Origin: Rhinopomastus cyanomelas
Taxonomy: Eukaryota; Chordata; Aves; Bucerotiformes; Rhinopomastidae
NCBI GenBank assembly: GCA_013400115.1
Contig: VXBP01002556.1
Location: 749,120-813,119 of the forward strand
DNA length: 64,000 bases
Reading direction: 5' to 3'
This document shows, in pieces, positions 12,001 through 27,000 of this stretch. The notes beneath the pieces are model-generated. The model was not told the origin of the DNA. It did no database searches and worked only from the letters and a program-made list of their open reading frames with translations. Every line of letters begins with the position of its first letter. Position 1 is the stretch's first letter. Position numbers and translations under genes: made by a program.

Positions 12001-15000
12001 AGCTGCACAGGAACACGTGCAGACAGGTTTAAAATGCTGCCAGAGAAGGAGACTCCACAACCTCCCTGGGCATCCTGTTCCAGTGCTCTGTTATCCTCAC
12101 TGGGAAGAAGTTCCTTCTCATATTGATATGGAACCTCCTATTTTCCAGCTGACACCCACTGCCCCTCGTCCTATCATTAGATGACACTGAGAAGAGCCTG
12201 GCTCCACCCTCCTGACACCCACCCTTCACATATTTATAAACTTTAATCTTGACCAAGAGCAGGTGATTTTAGAACTACTATCACCTTAATAAAGAAGTCA
12301 TCTGAGGGGAGCAGTAAATACCAAGTTTTAAATTTGCTTGAAGTATTTGTTCAATGCATTTAAATTAAGGTTCTTAAAAATCTCCTAAATTTTTAACATC
12401 CATCAAGCTGAGCATGCCAAGGGCTTACTTTAAAGCCTGCCAGTGTCCCAGGAACATCTTGCATTCCGTGGGGTTTGGCTGAAACTTCAGTATAGCTTCT
12501 AAAAGCATCCAGATAAATCAGTTATGATTGACCTAATGTAAAAGATTTGCACACATTGTCCACAGTAATGCACACGGCCACACAACCTTACTGCTCAAGC
12601 TATGACTTCTCAGGAATACACAACCTCCAGAACAGCTCATCTTTTCTTGGTCACAACAAGGAACTTGGTAGATGCAGAGCCTACCTCTGGACATTTGTAT
12701 GTGGCTGTTATGAAAGCAGCCTTTGAGTGCAGGGGAAAATGGACTCCTGCCCTTGCTTCTGTTGATCTTCAGTCAGACCTTGAGAGTGAATCTCAGTTGC
12801 TGGGAACAGACAGGGGTCTCTTGTTTATTTTTATTTTCCTGAATACATGCAGGTAATGATTTTAACAATGAAAGTCACCATCCTCCTGCTCCTCACTTCC
12901 TGAATATTGACATTATTGCAGGGTATGCACCATATTGAAAACCTACTGTATTTTGAGCATACGTGTTATATTTACAATTTATAAAGGAAGAAATCAATCT
13001 GTCATTGAGTGTATCTCCAGAAATAACTAAAGAAATAATCTTCCTGTGCTCACACTTTACTACAAGTCAAGCAGGGCTCACAGTAAGCACAGCTGAAACT
13101 ACCCGGCACTGCAAGGATTTTCTGGAAAAAGACAAATCACTAGTGTAGGTTTCAAAGTGGACACAGACTGACTACAAATACAGCGACAACTGTAAATGTC
13201 TTGCTTGATGTACAGCACAGTCAATTTAATCTTTAACATCCTCCCATCTTTTCTCAAACATTTGTTTGAGAGGAGTATCAAGTAAACAATTTACAGCACT
13301 GCCTGCAGCGTGGTTCGAACATGATGCACGGCTGTCTTTATTAATCAGTTCAGCAGGTGACATTAACAGGAGGAGCAGCTGCAATACACAGTCATTCTTT
13401 AAGTCTTACAGAATCAAGAAAGAAATGGCATTTAATAGGGTTCTGCACCCCAGAACTATATTCTGTTTAAACATAAGATCTGCAGAATTTAACAGACAAT
13501 ATGATGGGTTTTTTGTAGTTTTGGCTTTTCCTACAAAAATTCAGTGGCAAGTAATTTTTCTGAAATTATAACAGGTGGCTACATAATCTGTGGGCTGCCT
13601 TGTATTTTTTACTGGGTTCATTCAGCTATTTTAACTCATGCTTAGGTGACAAACACACAGCATTCTGCTTACACAGAGTACATCTGAATACAGTTTTTGT
13701 GCGGCTGTAACTCAAGCGAGCCTCTGTGTAGCTGACAGACAGGTCATTTGGACAAAAGCCCCAAAGCTCGTCAGTTTGCAGCAGGAAGGGGCACTGAGAT
13801 TTCCAGTTGCAGCCCTGCAAATTTTAACATCCCCTAACCTATGACTCTCTTTGACATGAAGAAATAAAGCAATAGCTTACTTTGTCATCCATCTCTGCCA
13901 GGTTTTTTGAGCTGATTCAAACTCTGATTTGTACTTCAGAGACATTCTTCCAGAGTCAAAAAATACATGGGAAGGATCTAATGTATTTAGTGCAACCACA
14001 GAGATACAAGAAAGAACTGCTCAGCCTGGCAGGCCAAGAATAGTTCTCTGGTAAGCTACAAGCAAATCAACTCTTTATTCATCCTCCTGCAGCAGGATTT
14101 CATAGCTGTCACAAAACTTTTAAAATATTCAGGCTTGGGAGAAGAAATGCCTTGTGCCTGTCTGTGCACTATAAGCACATAAGCTACAAATCTGCATTAC
14201 TGCCTTGCCCCAGCTAACACGCATTTTCAGGCTGATTTCACAACTATACTGAGCAAAGTTGTGAGAGAGTTCAAGGTTGCGTTGTCCACATCAAAGATTT
14301 ACAGCCTGAGTTTAAATAAAATTACTGTAATGTTGCATTTCCACTCCAAAGAGCAGTCCATTTACCATCCAATAAGAGATTCAAGAAATACAGATTTGAA
14401 TGATCCTTCTTTTTCTGCAGGCAAGCCCAGACAATCCAGGGCTTTCCCTTGAAACTCACAGCAGCGTTAATAAAACTGTTCTCTGCGAGGTGTCACAGAG
14501 ACACATGAGCTACCACCAAGCAGTGCGTGGCAGGAAATGTGCATGAACCCACTTGACTTTGACAGATCATCCTCAGTTTAGTGCTCTAGGAGAAGGCAAA
14601 AGCAGTACAATCGCCCTACTACTACACTGAGGGAGAAAACGCTCCAAGTCCAATGTGAAACATGTGTTTAATTCCTGCCCATCCAAGGAAGAATCACTCC
14701 CAGAAATAGAAGCCTATTTGGAAAATGGAGCAGTCCAACAACTCTGACTCGAGCCTTGTGAAGTTTGGCGCCTTTCTGTAGCCCATTCTCCTGAACTCAT
14801 ATGAATACTAAAAAAGAGTCTGTTTCTCCCCCTTGCATAAGAAAGCTTGAAAGGTGATTCTTGAAGACTAGAGTCCCAGAAAGCATTTAAAGCAAACAAA
14901 TTACTTGAAAGTGCTACTTTTAAACAACTTAATTATTAGTTTAGCGGGGAGGGAAGGCTGTCAACTCAGGAGCTGCAATTTGTTTTTATTTTTGGAGCAG

Positions 15001-18000
15001 AGTGGCCAGGTTTTGTAAGCAGTGATTACTGTACACTTACTAGTGCACACACCCCAGACTTGCTTCTGCACAAGTCAGCCATGGGTTTCACTTAGCTCAA
15101 GCGCCCCTAGAAAACTCTGTTCCATGCAGAATGTCCTAGTGAATCAGAAGGTCTCCCAGTTTTAGAACTTGGCATCTTCCATTCACTCCTTGAGCTCAGC
15201 TTCCCTTAAGACCCCTTAGGCGATACACAGCAATTTCTACCTGTCCTGATTCTACAGTCATGCCCCCATTTCATGCTTCAGCAACCCCACATTTTATATG
15301 AGACTGCATTCTCACCACGGGCCTTAAAATGGGGGAAACCGGCAGAGAGAAATATCTGTCCTTACCCAAGTACAGTGTTAGAAGGACTACAGCCAAATCA
15401 CATCTATCAAATTTATCTGCAGTTCTTTGTTCCTGAGTGCAGACAGGACACCTTCTTCAGTCTTCCTGATCACTGTGCCAGGACAACTCAAGGCTCATTA
15501 GCATCTGTAGGTTTTCTGGAAATGGGAAAAGCAGTGCTGCATGTGTAGGAGTGGGGCTCCTGATGCCCAGTCCTACAAAATACACTTTTTAGAGGCAGTG
15601 TGTGCTCTGTGGAGCTGAGGACACAAGTCACTGTGGAAGATTAGGTTCCATATTGATAGTAGATCATAGCACTCTATAATTTGCCTTTGTCAGAACATTC
15701 ACAGAATGCTAGAAGCGGCTCCATAAAGTCTGAATTGTCTGATTTCATGAGAACATGGTCTAAGGCTGCTATTCACTTGATTAAATAATGTGGATCTGAG
15801 TGTCTGCACTTTCCCTGAACACTTCTAGGTCTATTAGAAAAATTCTTTCAAACTATTAAGCCAGAACCATATTAAACACTTGAAATGGAATTAATCTCCT
15901 CTAACTTTAGGGCATGATTCATCCCACCGATCTTAGACATCTAGGGAGAGATGTATCACATCATTAAAAATACCTCATTCTTTCCACTGTCTGCAGATGG
16001 GGCCTGGAGTGACCAGCTGAGCTGTAGACAGATACCCACATTTGTCAAGATGATTTCAATCCAGCCCTCTCCCATAAACATGTTAATGTAACCTGGCTTG
16101 CATCAGACCATAATGCAGAACAACTTGATAGCCAAGCAGTCTTGACAAAACATGCTTCTGCCCTGCATCTTTGTCTCAATGCAAAATAATTACCTTGGAT
16201 CATGAAAAAATAAAAACACAGAATGGATCTTCGCTTCTGAGAAATGAGAATGTCGTGTGAACTGCTTTGACAGGAGTGTATTTATTCTGGTCCTCCTATC
16301 TTCACTCCCCACAAGCACTGACAGATGTTTGTATACCTCCTGTCATGTGATGAGAGACTGGCAATCACACAGCCCCTATAGCCACACTGACACAAAGCCC
16401 AGCGTGCTACGATGCTTTTCATACAAACACAAGCAGATGAGCCAGAAGTCCAAGATCACAGTCTGTTATTGGAAAACTCTTTAGTTCAGTCTTATTGATT
16501 TTAAAGGCTTAGACTGATGCACCTGAACTTTCCCTTCCAGAGCCGTGCTACTGAAGCTCTGAAGTTCACCCGCTGCCTGCTTTAATGTCTGCCTTCATTT
16601 TTATGTTAGATAACCCTGTTTGCTCACAGAGGTAATGCAGGTAAGTTATGCACAGCTGGCATGCATAAATTGTGCATATCTGTGACATCTGCCAGTAGGA
16701 AAAACACTCCGAGTATGATACATATTTCAAGAACGAGTAAATTAGTTAAAACTCAAGCTTTCTGGGTCATAATGGAATCAGATCTCTGGAAACATATGCA
16801 ATATATTAATGGCTTGGTCATAATATGAGCTATTAATATTTATTGGACTGGATCATGAAACTGTCTTAGTAACAAAAGAAGTTACTTGGTGACAAAGTCA
16901 AGGAATACTTTTAGTGCATTGATAGTATCTTGCTAATGCTGTCTTGTTAAACAAGTCAAAATAAAACTATTCTAGTATTTCGTGTGCTTTTTCCTGACTT
17001 GCTGCACTTCTGTGCATGCAAGAGAACTACTGATGACAGAAGAATTTGCTTTCGTCTACCTTGCTTACTCGGGGCAGACTTTAGCCTTCATAAAAGCACA
17101 ACTGTACGTAAATTCTCTAACTAGCACAGCCTCAGGAGTCTGTATCAGCTTCTGTGTGGTAACACACAGTGTGTGTTGTGCACTTACCTGAATACCAAGA
17201 GATTTATAGTGTTTCCATTAACTGAAACAAAGAGGCTGAAGCATTAACTACTGTGGAGGAGGGCAAAGCGTGGATGGTTTTACTTCCCACTTAAGATCTC
17301 GGTGCAAGTCCAGGTACCAAAGGTCACCCATGTGGTAGCTACAGCCTATCAGCAGCTCCGGACACTTTTGTTACAGGCTAGATGGTGGACTGGACATGCA
17401 CAACTCCACCCCAAGTCTTGGTGATCACATCTGGGAAATCAACACGTAGCCACTCAAACGGGAGCTGTGGGAACCCGTCCAGCTTTCCAGCTGGGCCAGG
17501 ACAAGCTGCCTGTTGCAACTGTTCCCCTACAGCAGTCTTTGAGGTCATGATAAATGGTCCAGAGGCTAGGGACCACAGACAGTCTACGGAACCACACTGC
17601 CTTTCTGGCAGCCTGCCACACATCTTCAGAGTTGACTGGTACATGACAGAAAAATCTAAAACTTGCTGGAGTTTTGTGCCTCCAGTGCAATCTTGCTGTG
17701 CAGAGAGGAAAGAGAGAAAACTGCTGGACCAGAGCTGCACTGCATTGTAAAGGGTTTTTTTGGAGCTAAGCTAAGCAATTATGAGACAGATCCACTTACT
17801 GTTAGCATCTGAGGAGAATAATACATCATTATTGACTTTAATAAGTAGTGAAACCAAATTATAAACTGAAAATTCTGCCTGCCAGAAAACCAATTTCTGA
17901 CAGCAAGGCTATCACTATCCCCATGGAGATGAGGATTTGCTATTTCTTGGTACAGAAATGAGACAAACATATGACTTAGAGAATACAAAAGTGTTTTGCA

Positions 18001-21000
18001 GACAGTGCTCCTGCACTGGCTCCAGGACCCATCTCAACTCATCTGCAGCACTGTCTCTTCTGAACTTGTGAAAATCCTTTCATGCCTAACAAAATGCCAA
18101 CTATTGTTATAACAGATGCATCGGTTTGAAACTTAAAAATCTAGTCCTGAAAAATGGACCAGTCTGCTCTTGAATGACCATGAAAACACCTCAGAGAAGG
18201 AATTCTGGTATTTTTAGGGACCTGAACCTCTACGGTGTTATCATCTCTGAGGAGACAATGATTTTTGGTTAAGTTTTACATAATTTATACCTATTTTCAT
18301 CCCCTCTGAGGTCAATGGTAAGACACAAAGTCCTGGTAGCTGCTGCAGAAACAAAGGTTGATTGCTGAGGGACACGGCTGCTGAATTCTAGAGCAGCTCT
18401 CTCTATGTGTGTGTGTGCACATGTGCTTATGATGAGGGAGACTTCAATGCACTGATTTTACGGTAGCTTTTTTCTCCACTCTTAAATGAAGTGGAATGAG
18501 GAGTAAATAGCCTGGCAAACAAAAGAAGCAGAACCATTATTATTATAACTGCCTGAGGTTTTGTGCTCCAAGTGCAGAATCCTAAGGAAGATTGGCTCTC
18601 AAGTCTATTTGTCATAGATGCCCATGTGGAACTTCTGGCAAAACGTGGACAGCCTGAAACCCAGCCAAACCCCCAGCCCCTCAACTATTTAGCATTAAAG
18701 GTCAGGAACAGTGCTTGCTTGCAGCTACTGAATAAAATACTTCACTGGTTTCCATACCTCTCTGCAAAAATGGGACTGAAAAAGATCTTTACACCTGCAC
18801 TGCCCAGGTCAGGGCTCTTTTTACTTGGAGACTGCTGGTGCATCACTACAGACCAGACTGTTCTGCTACTGACAAACTCCAGGTTTATTGCTGTGGTGGC
18901 ACAGAGCGGGTGGGAAACCACTTCCCTGGTCTCCTTCTCCCTTTCTTTCCCGTTCCTTCCCCTCCCCTGGAAGCTGGTTGATGGCTGTGATTATGGAGCC
19001 TTCAGGAAAGTGGTCTTTGTCATACAAGGCCAAAGTTCATCAACTTCCATTTACATCAGTAAACACGAACAATTCTTCCTGAGCCAGAGAAATCAATTCC
19101 CACAACACATCAGCCAGTTGTGCTTTAATGGGCTGAATTGAAATGCCCCTTCTAATCTGCATCAGAGGAATAAACCCAGTCCTGTCGCACAATGTGCAAG
19201 GATGGGAGGAGAGCAGTACTCACCATTGCACATGCAGTGCACATTCCTGTAAAAGCGGGGGCACACAAAACTGATCCGCGCCGTGCTGTATGTCATCAGG
19301 GAATGCGAATCAATAGATAGACTTTGCTCACAGTGTTGTTCCTGACAATCCAGTCCAGAGCAATTCTTCTCCAAGATAGCAGAAATACGAATCACATTTT
19401 CCAAGTGTCTCCTTGCATTGGTAAGCTTCTGAATCAAATAGGCAGGCTTATAGAAACCACTGTTGTGCATCTGAACTGCAAACAGCATGTCGAGCTGATT
19501 GCCGCCTGCCACCGGCTGAATACTGATGATGTGGAGGCTGTCTTGTTTTTGGGAGAGCACTGCGTTCCGCAAGGTACGCCTGAACCCGTGCATGTGAAGG
19601 CCCACAAAGTCTTCTGGGGAAACGTTCTCGAAACGGATGGTGACTGTGTTCTGCAGCATTTCTTGTAGCAATTGCTCAACATGGACCACAACATCGATGG
19701 GTACCTGGAATCGGCCGTCACTCACAGAGACATTCAGGACGTACTTGCCGTTATCAAGCCCTCCAAGGGCAATGATCTTTCCATCATGGCTGTTGACCTT
19801 GAACAAACTTTTCTGCTCCGCTTTTAGCGTGTAGGTGAGGACATCGTACACATCCTGATCTGTGGCATGAATTTTCCCGATAACTCCTCCAGGAAAATCA
19901 TCTTCCATGGTGACAATGAAAATCTCCAGTGGAATCGCAGTTGGTTTGTGAATGCTCTCTTCAATAACCCTCACCTGAATGTAGGTGTGGGAAGCCTGCT
20001 GAGGCTTCCCCGAGTCCTTTGCCTAGTGTGATTTAGAAAAAAGAAAATAAACCCCAAAATAAAACACATATATAATAGAACCAGCAACCATAACTTCTTG
20101 AAAATACATACTTTACAGCATCAGGAATTCTGAAGGGCTCTCAAAAGAGCTTCCCAAACGCTTTTGCAAAATACATATGTAAAGAAATATCTCAGCCGTT
20201 TCTAGCTGTGGAACTTACAAACCCTTTAGGGAAGCACAGATATTTCATCTAAGTGGATTGCAGAGAGAAACGTGTCAGCAGAACGTCTCATTACTGAAAC
20301 TCAAATGTTCCCAGGATCCCATAGCTATCACTTGTCCTCTTCACAACAGAGACACTCTATTGTGGTATACGGGCTCGCTTTTACCCTGGAAAAGAGCCTG
20401 ATGCCTAGTGAAACACCTGCAGCAGCTTCTGCTTTGCTTGGTGTGCTCCAAAGTGTTTCGGACCCTGATTAGCCTGTGTGGATGAGGGGAAGTCTAGAGC
20501 TTTTCTGCAGAGCTCCATACTGATTTACCTGCAGCAATCAAGAAACATGCTTGAAACAAACAAAATTTATCACCCTTCAAAAGAAAATCGGGAGCTCGTG
20601 CTGTTACTAATGGTAAAATATGAAAGCAGAGAGCAGCACTGCACTGGGACCAACAACTCTATGACCTACAGCACTTTTTATAGAGAGTAAAAGCAAGTAG
20701 GACAAAAAAATCCCACAGCCTTCCTGACAAAAAGGTGTGCAAACTTGAATCAGTGTCCTTTACTGTACCAGGAAAAATGTTTAATTGAAATCTCTATTAA
20801 GATGCACTGCTCCACACTCTTAACTGCTCCAGAGAAGAACAAAAGACTAAACTACAACTGGGCATTCACAGAGCACACATTCAAAGAACTTTGCATTTGG
20901 ACATGGGGAGGCAAACTGACAAGCTAAAGGGAAAAAAAAAGGCAGGATGGCAACAGTCATATGGACACTAGTGGGAAAGGATTAGTAACTCCAACACATT

Positions 21001-24000
21001 TTAAAAATCATTCCTCCTCAGGCCTAAAAGGATGAATGGAGTATTTAAAAAACCAGACTTCAGGTCTGTATATGCACACATGCACAGAGATTACATCCCA
21101 ATACACTTTAAATTCTAACATTACTTTTTAATATCATCAACACAGATGAGGAACCTGATGATAGAAAGAAGAAAGCAGCACCCTGGTGATATGAAGGGAA
21201 AGAAACATTTCTGTTGTCTATACACAGTGGGGAACTATGAAATATGTTTTCATTGCAAAAATCCTGAAAGAAAATAATACTGGTAGGAATTATGCACCTA
21301 CAATCCACCAACATGATTTTCTAAGCATGTTGGTGCACCCCAGACATGTGGTCTGTCTAATATTTCATACTTGGATCTATACAGCTAGAGGATGCTGCTT
21401 AGATGTAATTCTCATGCCCAGTTTTGGCTATACTGAAACTCTGGTTGCAAGAACATTAACTAGCAAACTTGTACAACTGTGCTTTGATTAGAATTCTCAT
21501 TAGCATCACAGCTTACTCTCTGTACTGCTATGAACAGCATTAAATGTGCTTGTAAAGGAGGAGACAGGCTGTATTTACAAAAACCAACCCTAGCAAAGCA
21601 AGTAGGGGAAGGAAGCCTCCACTTCAGACTTCATTTATAGGAGCATGTCTCATTGCAATGAATCACAGAATAAGAATCACAGAATCACTCTGGTTGGAAA
21701 AGACCCCTGGGATTATTGAGTCCAACCATCTACCCTACCGTACAAGTTCACCCCTAAACCATATCCCTCAACACCTCATCTAAACAATCTTTAAACACTT
21801 TCAGGGAGGGGAAGTCAACCACCTCCCTGGGAAGCCCATTCCAGTGCCTGACCACACATTCTGTGAAAATGTTTTTCCTGATATCAAGTCTAAACCTACC
21901 CTGTTGTAACTTGAACCCATTCCCTGTTGTTCTTTCACTAACTGCTTGTGAGAAGAGACCAGCACCAACCTCTCTACAAGTTCATTCCCCAGACTTGCGT
22001 GTTTACTGACCTTTACTACCGTTTCTCCGATAGGCCTGCAAAATTGTGGACAAATTACTTTTGGATTGACAGTTTTGTGTAATCAACATTACCTTGGTTA
22101 CAACGTTCTCCATTGGTGACTCTAAAGCTAAGTTGAAGCTGAACTTCTATTGCATGTCTTATTTTCACATTCTTGAAAAGCTAAGCTGACCTTGGAAATG
22201 TGGTTTCATGAATTCCTGGTAGGCTTCAAAAAATTTATGATTAAATTTATGACTTAAAAGCAGAAGCTATTTTCCTTCCTAGAACAATATTTTGCTGTCA
22301 CTCGTTCTGTGTGTATTTATATGTACATAATGCATTTTGGCTTATTTTCCTCTCTTAGCTACAGAAAAAAAAAGATGAAAATCTAAATCATAACGGCTGC
22401 TGCTCAGAAAATCCATTTCATGCAGAGGAAATTGGAAAGGTGGTTGGCTACCTACTCATATTTATATGAAATTAGGTTTAAGGACATCAAAGGAAATATA
22501 CCATATTGTGTACCTGTGAACTGGAATGCATCGTATTTACTCACAGAACACAGTCAATTAAAACCAACTCAGGCAGGCAATGTAGAGAAGACCTACCACT
22601 ATGAGAGCTTTTTATTCTGTGCAGATCTAAAAATCAAGCCATACCTGCACGCAGAGCACATACTCAGTTGCAATCATGTGCTTGAAGATGACGGCAGATC
22701 TCAAGACGCCATGAGGGTCCAGCGTAAACTCCTCCTCTTCGTTGCCAGTGAGGATGGTGAAGGTAAAAGGTGGGCCATTGTGAAAAGAGTCTTTGTCTGT
22801 CACTACTAGTTGCAAAATGCTTGTGCCCACTGGTTTATTTTCCTTTTCACATGTACACAGCAGATAAAGAAAAGGATTAGAATGATACACACCACAGTCA
22901 TAAAATGTCAGGTTTCGTTATTGAGAATATTCAGCTAAATGTTCTTTGATCATGAAGGCACTTCACAGGCAGCATTTCTTTGACACCCACTGCTTGTGCC
23001 CCATGGAACAGTCATAGAGATGGAAGTACCCACCACATCTCAAAAGACTGGTGAGTTCTGCCTGACACAGTGTCTGATCATGACTAACCATTAAGGCTCA
23101 CGCCCTGAGCAAGGTGTTAGGAAGTGTCAGCTCACCCCAACTCAGACTTTTTGAGGCCAGAGTACCTGGCCCATCAAGGATAAAATTTGTGACAGATGCT
23201 GAGATTCAGGTGCCTCAGCAAACAGAATCTTAGAAAAGACTTAAGAAAGACGTGTTTGCACTTTCCTTTAAATAAGATCACTCAATATGTCTTTTGCAGA
23301 TAAATCATCAAAAGCTACTTATCTGGAACCAAATGGGTTTGTACTTTAAAAGTCAGAGAAGGTTTTGATGTGTGGGATAAACTTACTTGAATGACAGCTG
23401 TATAGTTAGCTGGAGTGAAGACGGGGCTATTATCATTCACATCAGAAATGTCCACATTGACTGTCACAGACGAAGACAAAGGAGGGGTGCCATTGTCTCT
23501 TGCCTGGATAACTAATGAATACCCAGATATCTGCAGAAAGGTGAAAACATCAAATCATCGCCAAAGTGACCCTAAATTTTAATTCATGTTCTTTACATCC
23601 AGTGCACTACCTACAGTAGGTAGATTTCTAAGGAAATCTGTTTGGCCTCATTACCTTCCCTGCCCTTAGCACAACATTATCCTGTTTATTGCCGCTCTGT
23701 GCCCCGTCTCCTGTTTTACAAGGCTGTCGATGAACGTACCAGTTCCACTCTATTAAAGTAACCGTATCAGATGACACTTCCCTGAAACAAAGGGGCAGAC
23801 AATAACAAACAGAAAATACCCAAACTGAGGTGTTACCACTGTGGTTAATGTTTTCATCTCTCCTAGGGTTATGTGAACTGAACCTGTTTATCTTATGGTT
23901 TCTAGGATATTATATAAATTGCTTATTAGAGCCAACCTCATCTTGACTCACACTGTTTCTAATATGTTATGGAGAAGCAAGCAAACGTACACAGGCAGTT

Positions 24001-27000
24001 GGCTTAAACACACTGGGAAACACTTGGGACTGCTAGAGACAACAGTCTCTGTAGCAACAGGGTATTATCCCCATTTGGTAGAAAAGAGGCAGACACAAAC
24101 TACTCATCATGGTGGGGGCAGTTCAGTGCATCACCCATGGGTCCTCAACACACATATGTGCCAGTGTGTGACGTGTGAGTGTATGTGACAACCTGCAAAA
24201 GCCCTGTCTGTGCACTGCCTGTGGGTGACAGTTTGGTTTCACGACCTGTATCCTCATGTCAGCCTCCTGACATCTTGCAGCGACTTTTTACTGTGTATCC
24301 TTCTAGCTCCCCCAGGAAAGCTGCTTCTACAGGGGAGCGAGCAAAGGGGAAACACACACAAGGTACAACACACCCAAAATCCAAACCCCTCTGAAAACTA
24401 AAATCCATTCGGGTAGGAGGGAGGAGGAACAAAGAGATGTGGGACTAACCTAAACAAAGAGGAAACAGTTTTTGAGGTTGTAGGGAGAAAGACTGATTTG
24501 GTGGGGACATGGTGGCAGAGGAACAGGAAAAATCCTGGTCTAAGAAAAGACAAGAAAATGAGACAGAGAATGGGTTTTTTTTCCTTTTGAGCTGCAGCTT
24601 CTACTGCCAGCTAAAGATAAGACTGACAGTTTTATGGGATCTTCCCCAAACTCTGTGTGTGTTTGCTTTCGTTTCAGTGTAACCTGGAAAGGTAGATGGC
24701 AAAAGTCATGGTTTCTATGTGATTACAGATCTGGAAACAAGTTTTCTCCAACCCAGTGAAACCTGGGAGTCGGCACCGCGTTTCGGGATCGACAGCAGAT
24801 GGGGCATCATGTTCCATTTTCCCTAACGGGGTCAGAAACACCTGTGTCTAGGAAACGTGCCAAAGAAGCAAAAAACCAAAAAGACAATATCACAGCTTAT
24901 TTCAACCAAGGGAGACTTTAGGAAATGCAGATCCAACAGAGCTGGCATTGAACATGTGTAATGCTGGAGTTATGTGTATGTGTCTGCATACAGTTGCACT
25001 ACGAAAACTAAGTAAGATCACACGAAACTATGAAGCTGCCATTTAAGGGAAATTAATCCAATTAGTAACACACCCAGCCATGGTTACTGCCCTGTCCTCT
25101 ACAGTCTGCAGTAAAGTCATTCCAGCACCAAACCCTGACATTTTAATCCTGCCACTGTGATAATACAGAAAGGATATCAGCCACTGCTTTAAACAAGAGC
25201 CCTGCTTCTCACAGAGAGCTTTTCCAGCTGAGCCCGTGTTCTGAGGATAACAATCAGCCTCCCCAGTTCCACGGATGCATTGCTCCCAGGCAGGAGGAAT
25301 GGACTACTTTACATGCTGAAAGACTTCTGAAGCCATGCAGCACTCCTGCCCTGTTAATGGCACAGGCTACTGTGTTTGTTTGTTGGGATTTTTCTCCCAA
25401 AAGCTGCTAATTGCTAGCTGTGGCAAAACACTGATAAATCACCCTGAATGAATAATCTAGTGAGCAAACAAAGCAGCAGAATCTGTTTAATGAAGCACTC
25501 TTTCACTTTTGGTACAGCCTGGCCACTTCATAGCATCACCTCCCCAGTGACATGTTTAGCAGAGCGCTAATTAATGGCTGAGGTCTCAGCTCGGTGCTTG
25601 GTGCCACAATCTGGAGTATGTTGTAATCACCCCAGTGCACACCCCGCTGCACGTGTGTGCTTGCACGCGCAGGGGAAATGAGGCAGCTCATTAACACAGC
25701 AACAGCTGCCAGTGGTAACACGGGAGAAATCCAGGGTAGCTTTTCTCCCCAGCCTGGCCTCAGCTGCTGTGTTGGTGCAGAATGGGAACGCACGCAAAGC
25801 AGTTGGTTTGTAGATGGGACAGGGGATAAGTCTGGGGTGGGAAGAAATGGAACAACATTAGAAAAACCCGTTGGAGCATCTTTGGCTGTTCATTACAGTA
25901 AATGAAGCTTCTTCAAAACAAGCTAACAGCAGAGTTGAGATCAATACACATCTGTAAATCATTGTAAGTTAAGAAGTCCCACGTGTCTTACCCTTTCTCT
26001 ATCCAATTTCTTTTTAACCTTCACGAGTCCCAGAACAGGATCAACTGAAAATTCATTGTCTTGATCCCCATTCACTATGGAAAAATGAATCTGGCCATTG
26101 GGAGGACTGTCCAAATCTTCTGCTATCAGCTTTTTCAAAAGAAGAGTAAAAATCAGTAAAACAAATATTAAGCCATCTGCATGATTCATTCCTTGACCAA
26201 TACCCCAAAAAGAAAGACTTCCTGTTACGTTGACTCACAACAGCTGAACTGTATCCCTCTACCGCATCAAGGAAATTAGTTTTTGACAGGAGTCCCCCAT
26301 TGGACCTTATAAAAGTTACAACCTTAAAACACAGACATTATTTTCATCTTAACATTCCAAATAAGAACTTTGGGATGCAGGGGTTCCAAGAGAATTTTTG
26401 TGAGGTGTGGGTACGGCACACCGCACGACAGACTACACAAATACTATGTGTTTCACAGAGAAGTTGAGTCCTGCCTTTCCCATAAAATCCAGTTACTTCT
26501 AGCTGACTCATGAGGTGCAATACCTTAAACATGCCTGTGCTCTCTGACAGCACATTAAAGTTCAAAGGAAACACTGGTACTACTGTGACACTCTTTTGAG
26601 GAAAACTGGTAGCAGCCTGCATGCAGCAGCAGCAGATGCAGAGTATTGGCTAGAGTGCAGTTTGGGTCATTCAAGATGCAGTAATTATCATTATTAACCA
26701 GCGTAGAAGTATCTTATTAAAGGTGATGTGGCAGAGGGCTTCATCCTGCCTAAATGCCACGTGCCTTACTCACCATTATCACCGAATCACCGATGGCAGC
26801 ATCCTCGCTGATGACCGCACTGTAGACCATCTGGCTGAACTTTGGTGCGTTGTCATTAACATCTGTCACATTCACGTTCACAGTCGTAACGGCGCTCAGG
26901 GCTGGAGTACCTCCGTCTTTTGCTTCTACTACTAAGTAGAAATCCTTACACGATTCATAATCCAAAGGTTCAGAAATGGAAATCACTCCTTTGATGCAAA

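Larger units (their letters stand above)
10946..19223 (-). other. FAT1: FAT1 intron, 8,278 bases
   Basis: It is bounded by GTGAGT and cttgcag. It holds a minus-strand CR1 fragment at 11919-12256, a pyrimidine-rich tract at 18921-18968 and a short GT repeat near 18.4 kb. No gene was recognised in the remaining sequence. Confidence 0.84.

Noticed and set aside
18563..19141. A 192-residue plus-strand open frame
   Set aside because: There is no similarity to a known family and it runs through a low-complexity pyrimidine tract. It is most likely chance.
26774..26774. Extension of the 26774-26988 exon into the intron, where the frame stays open a little longer
   Set aside because: A strong GTGAGT donor lies at the point where homology to FAT1 stops, and the next exon resumes the FAT1 sequence in phase 0.
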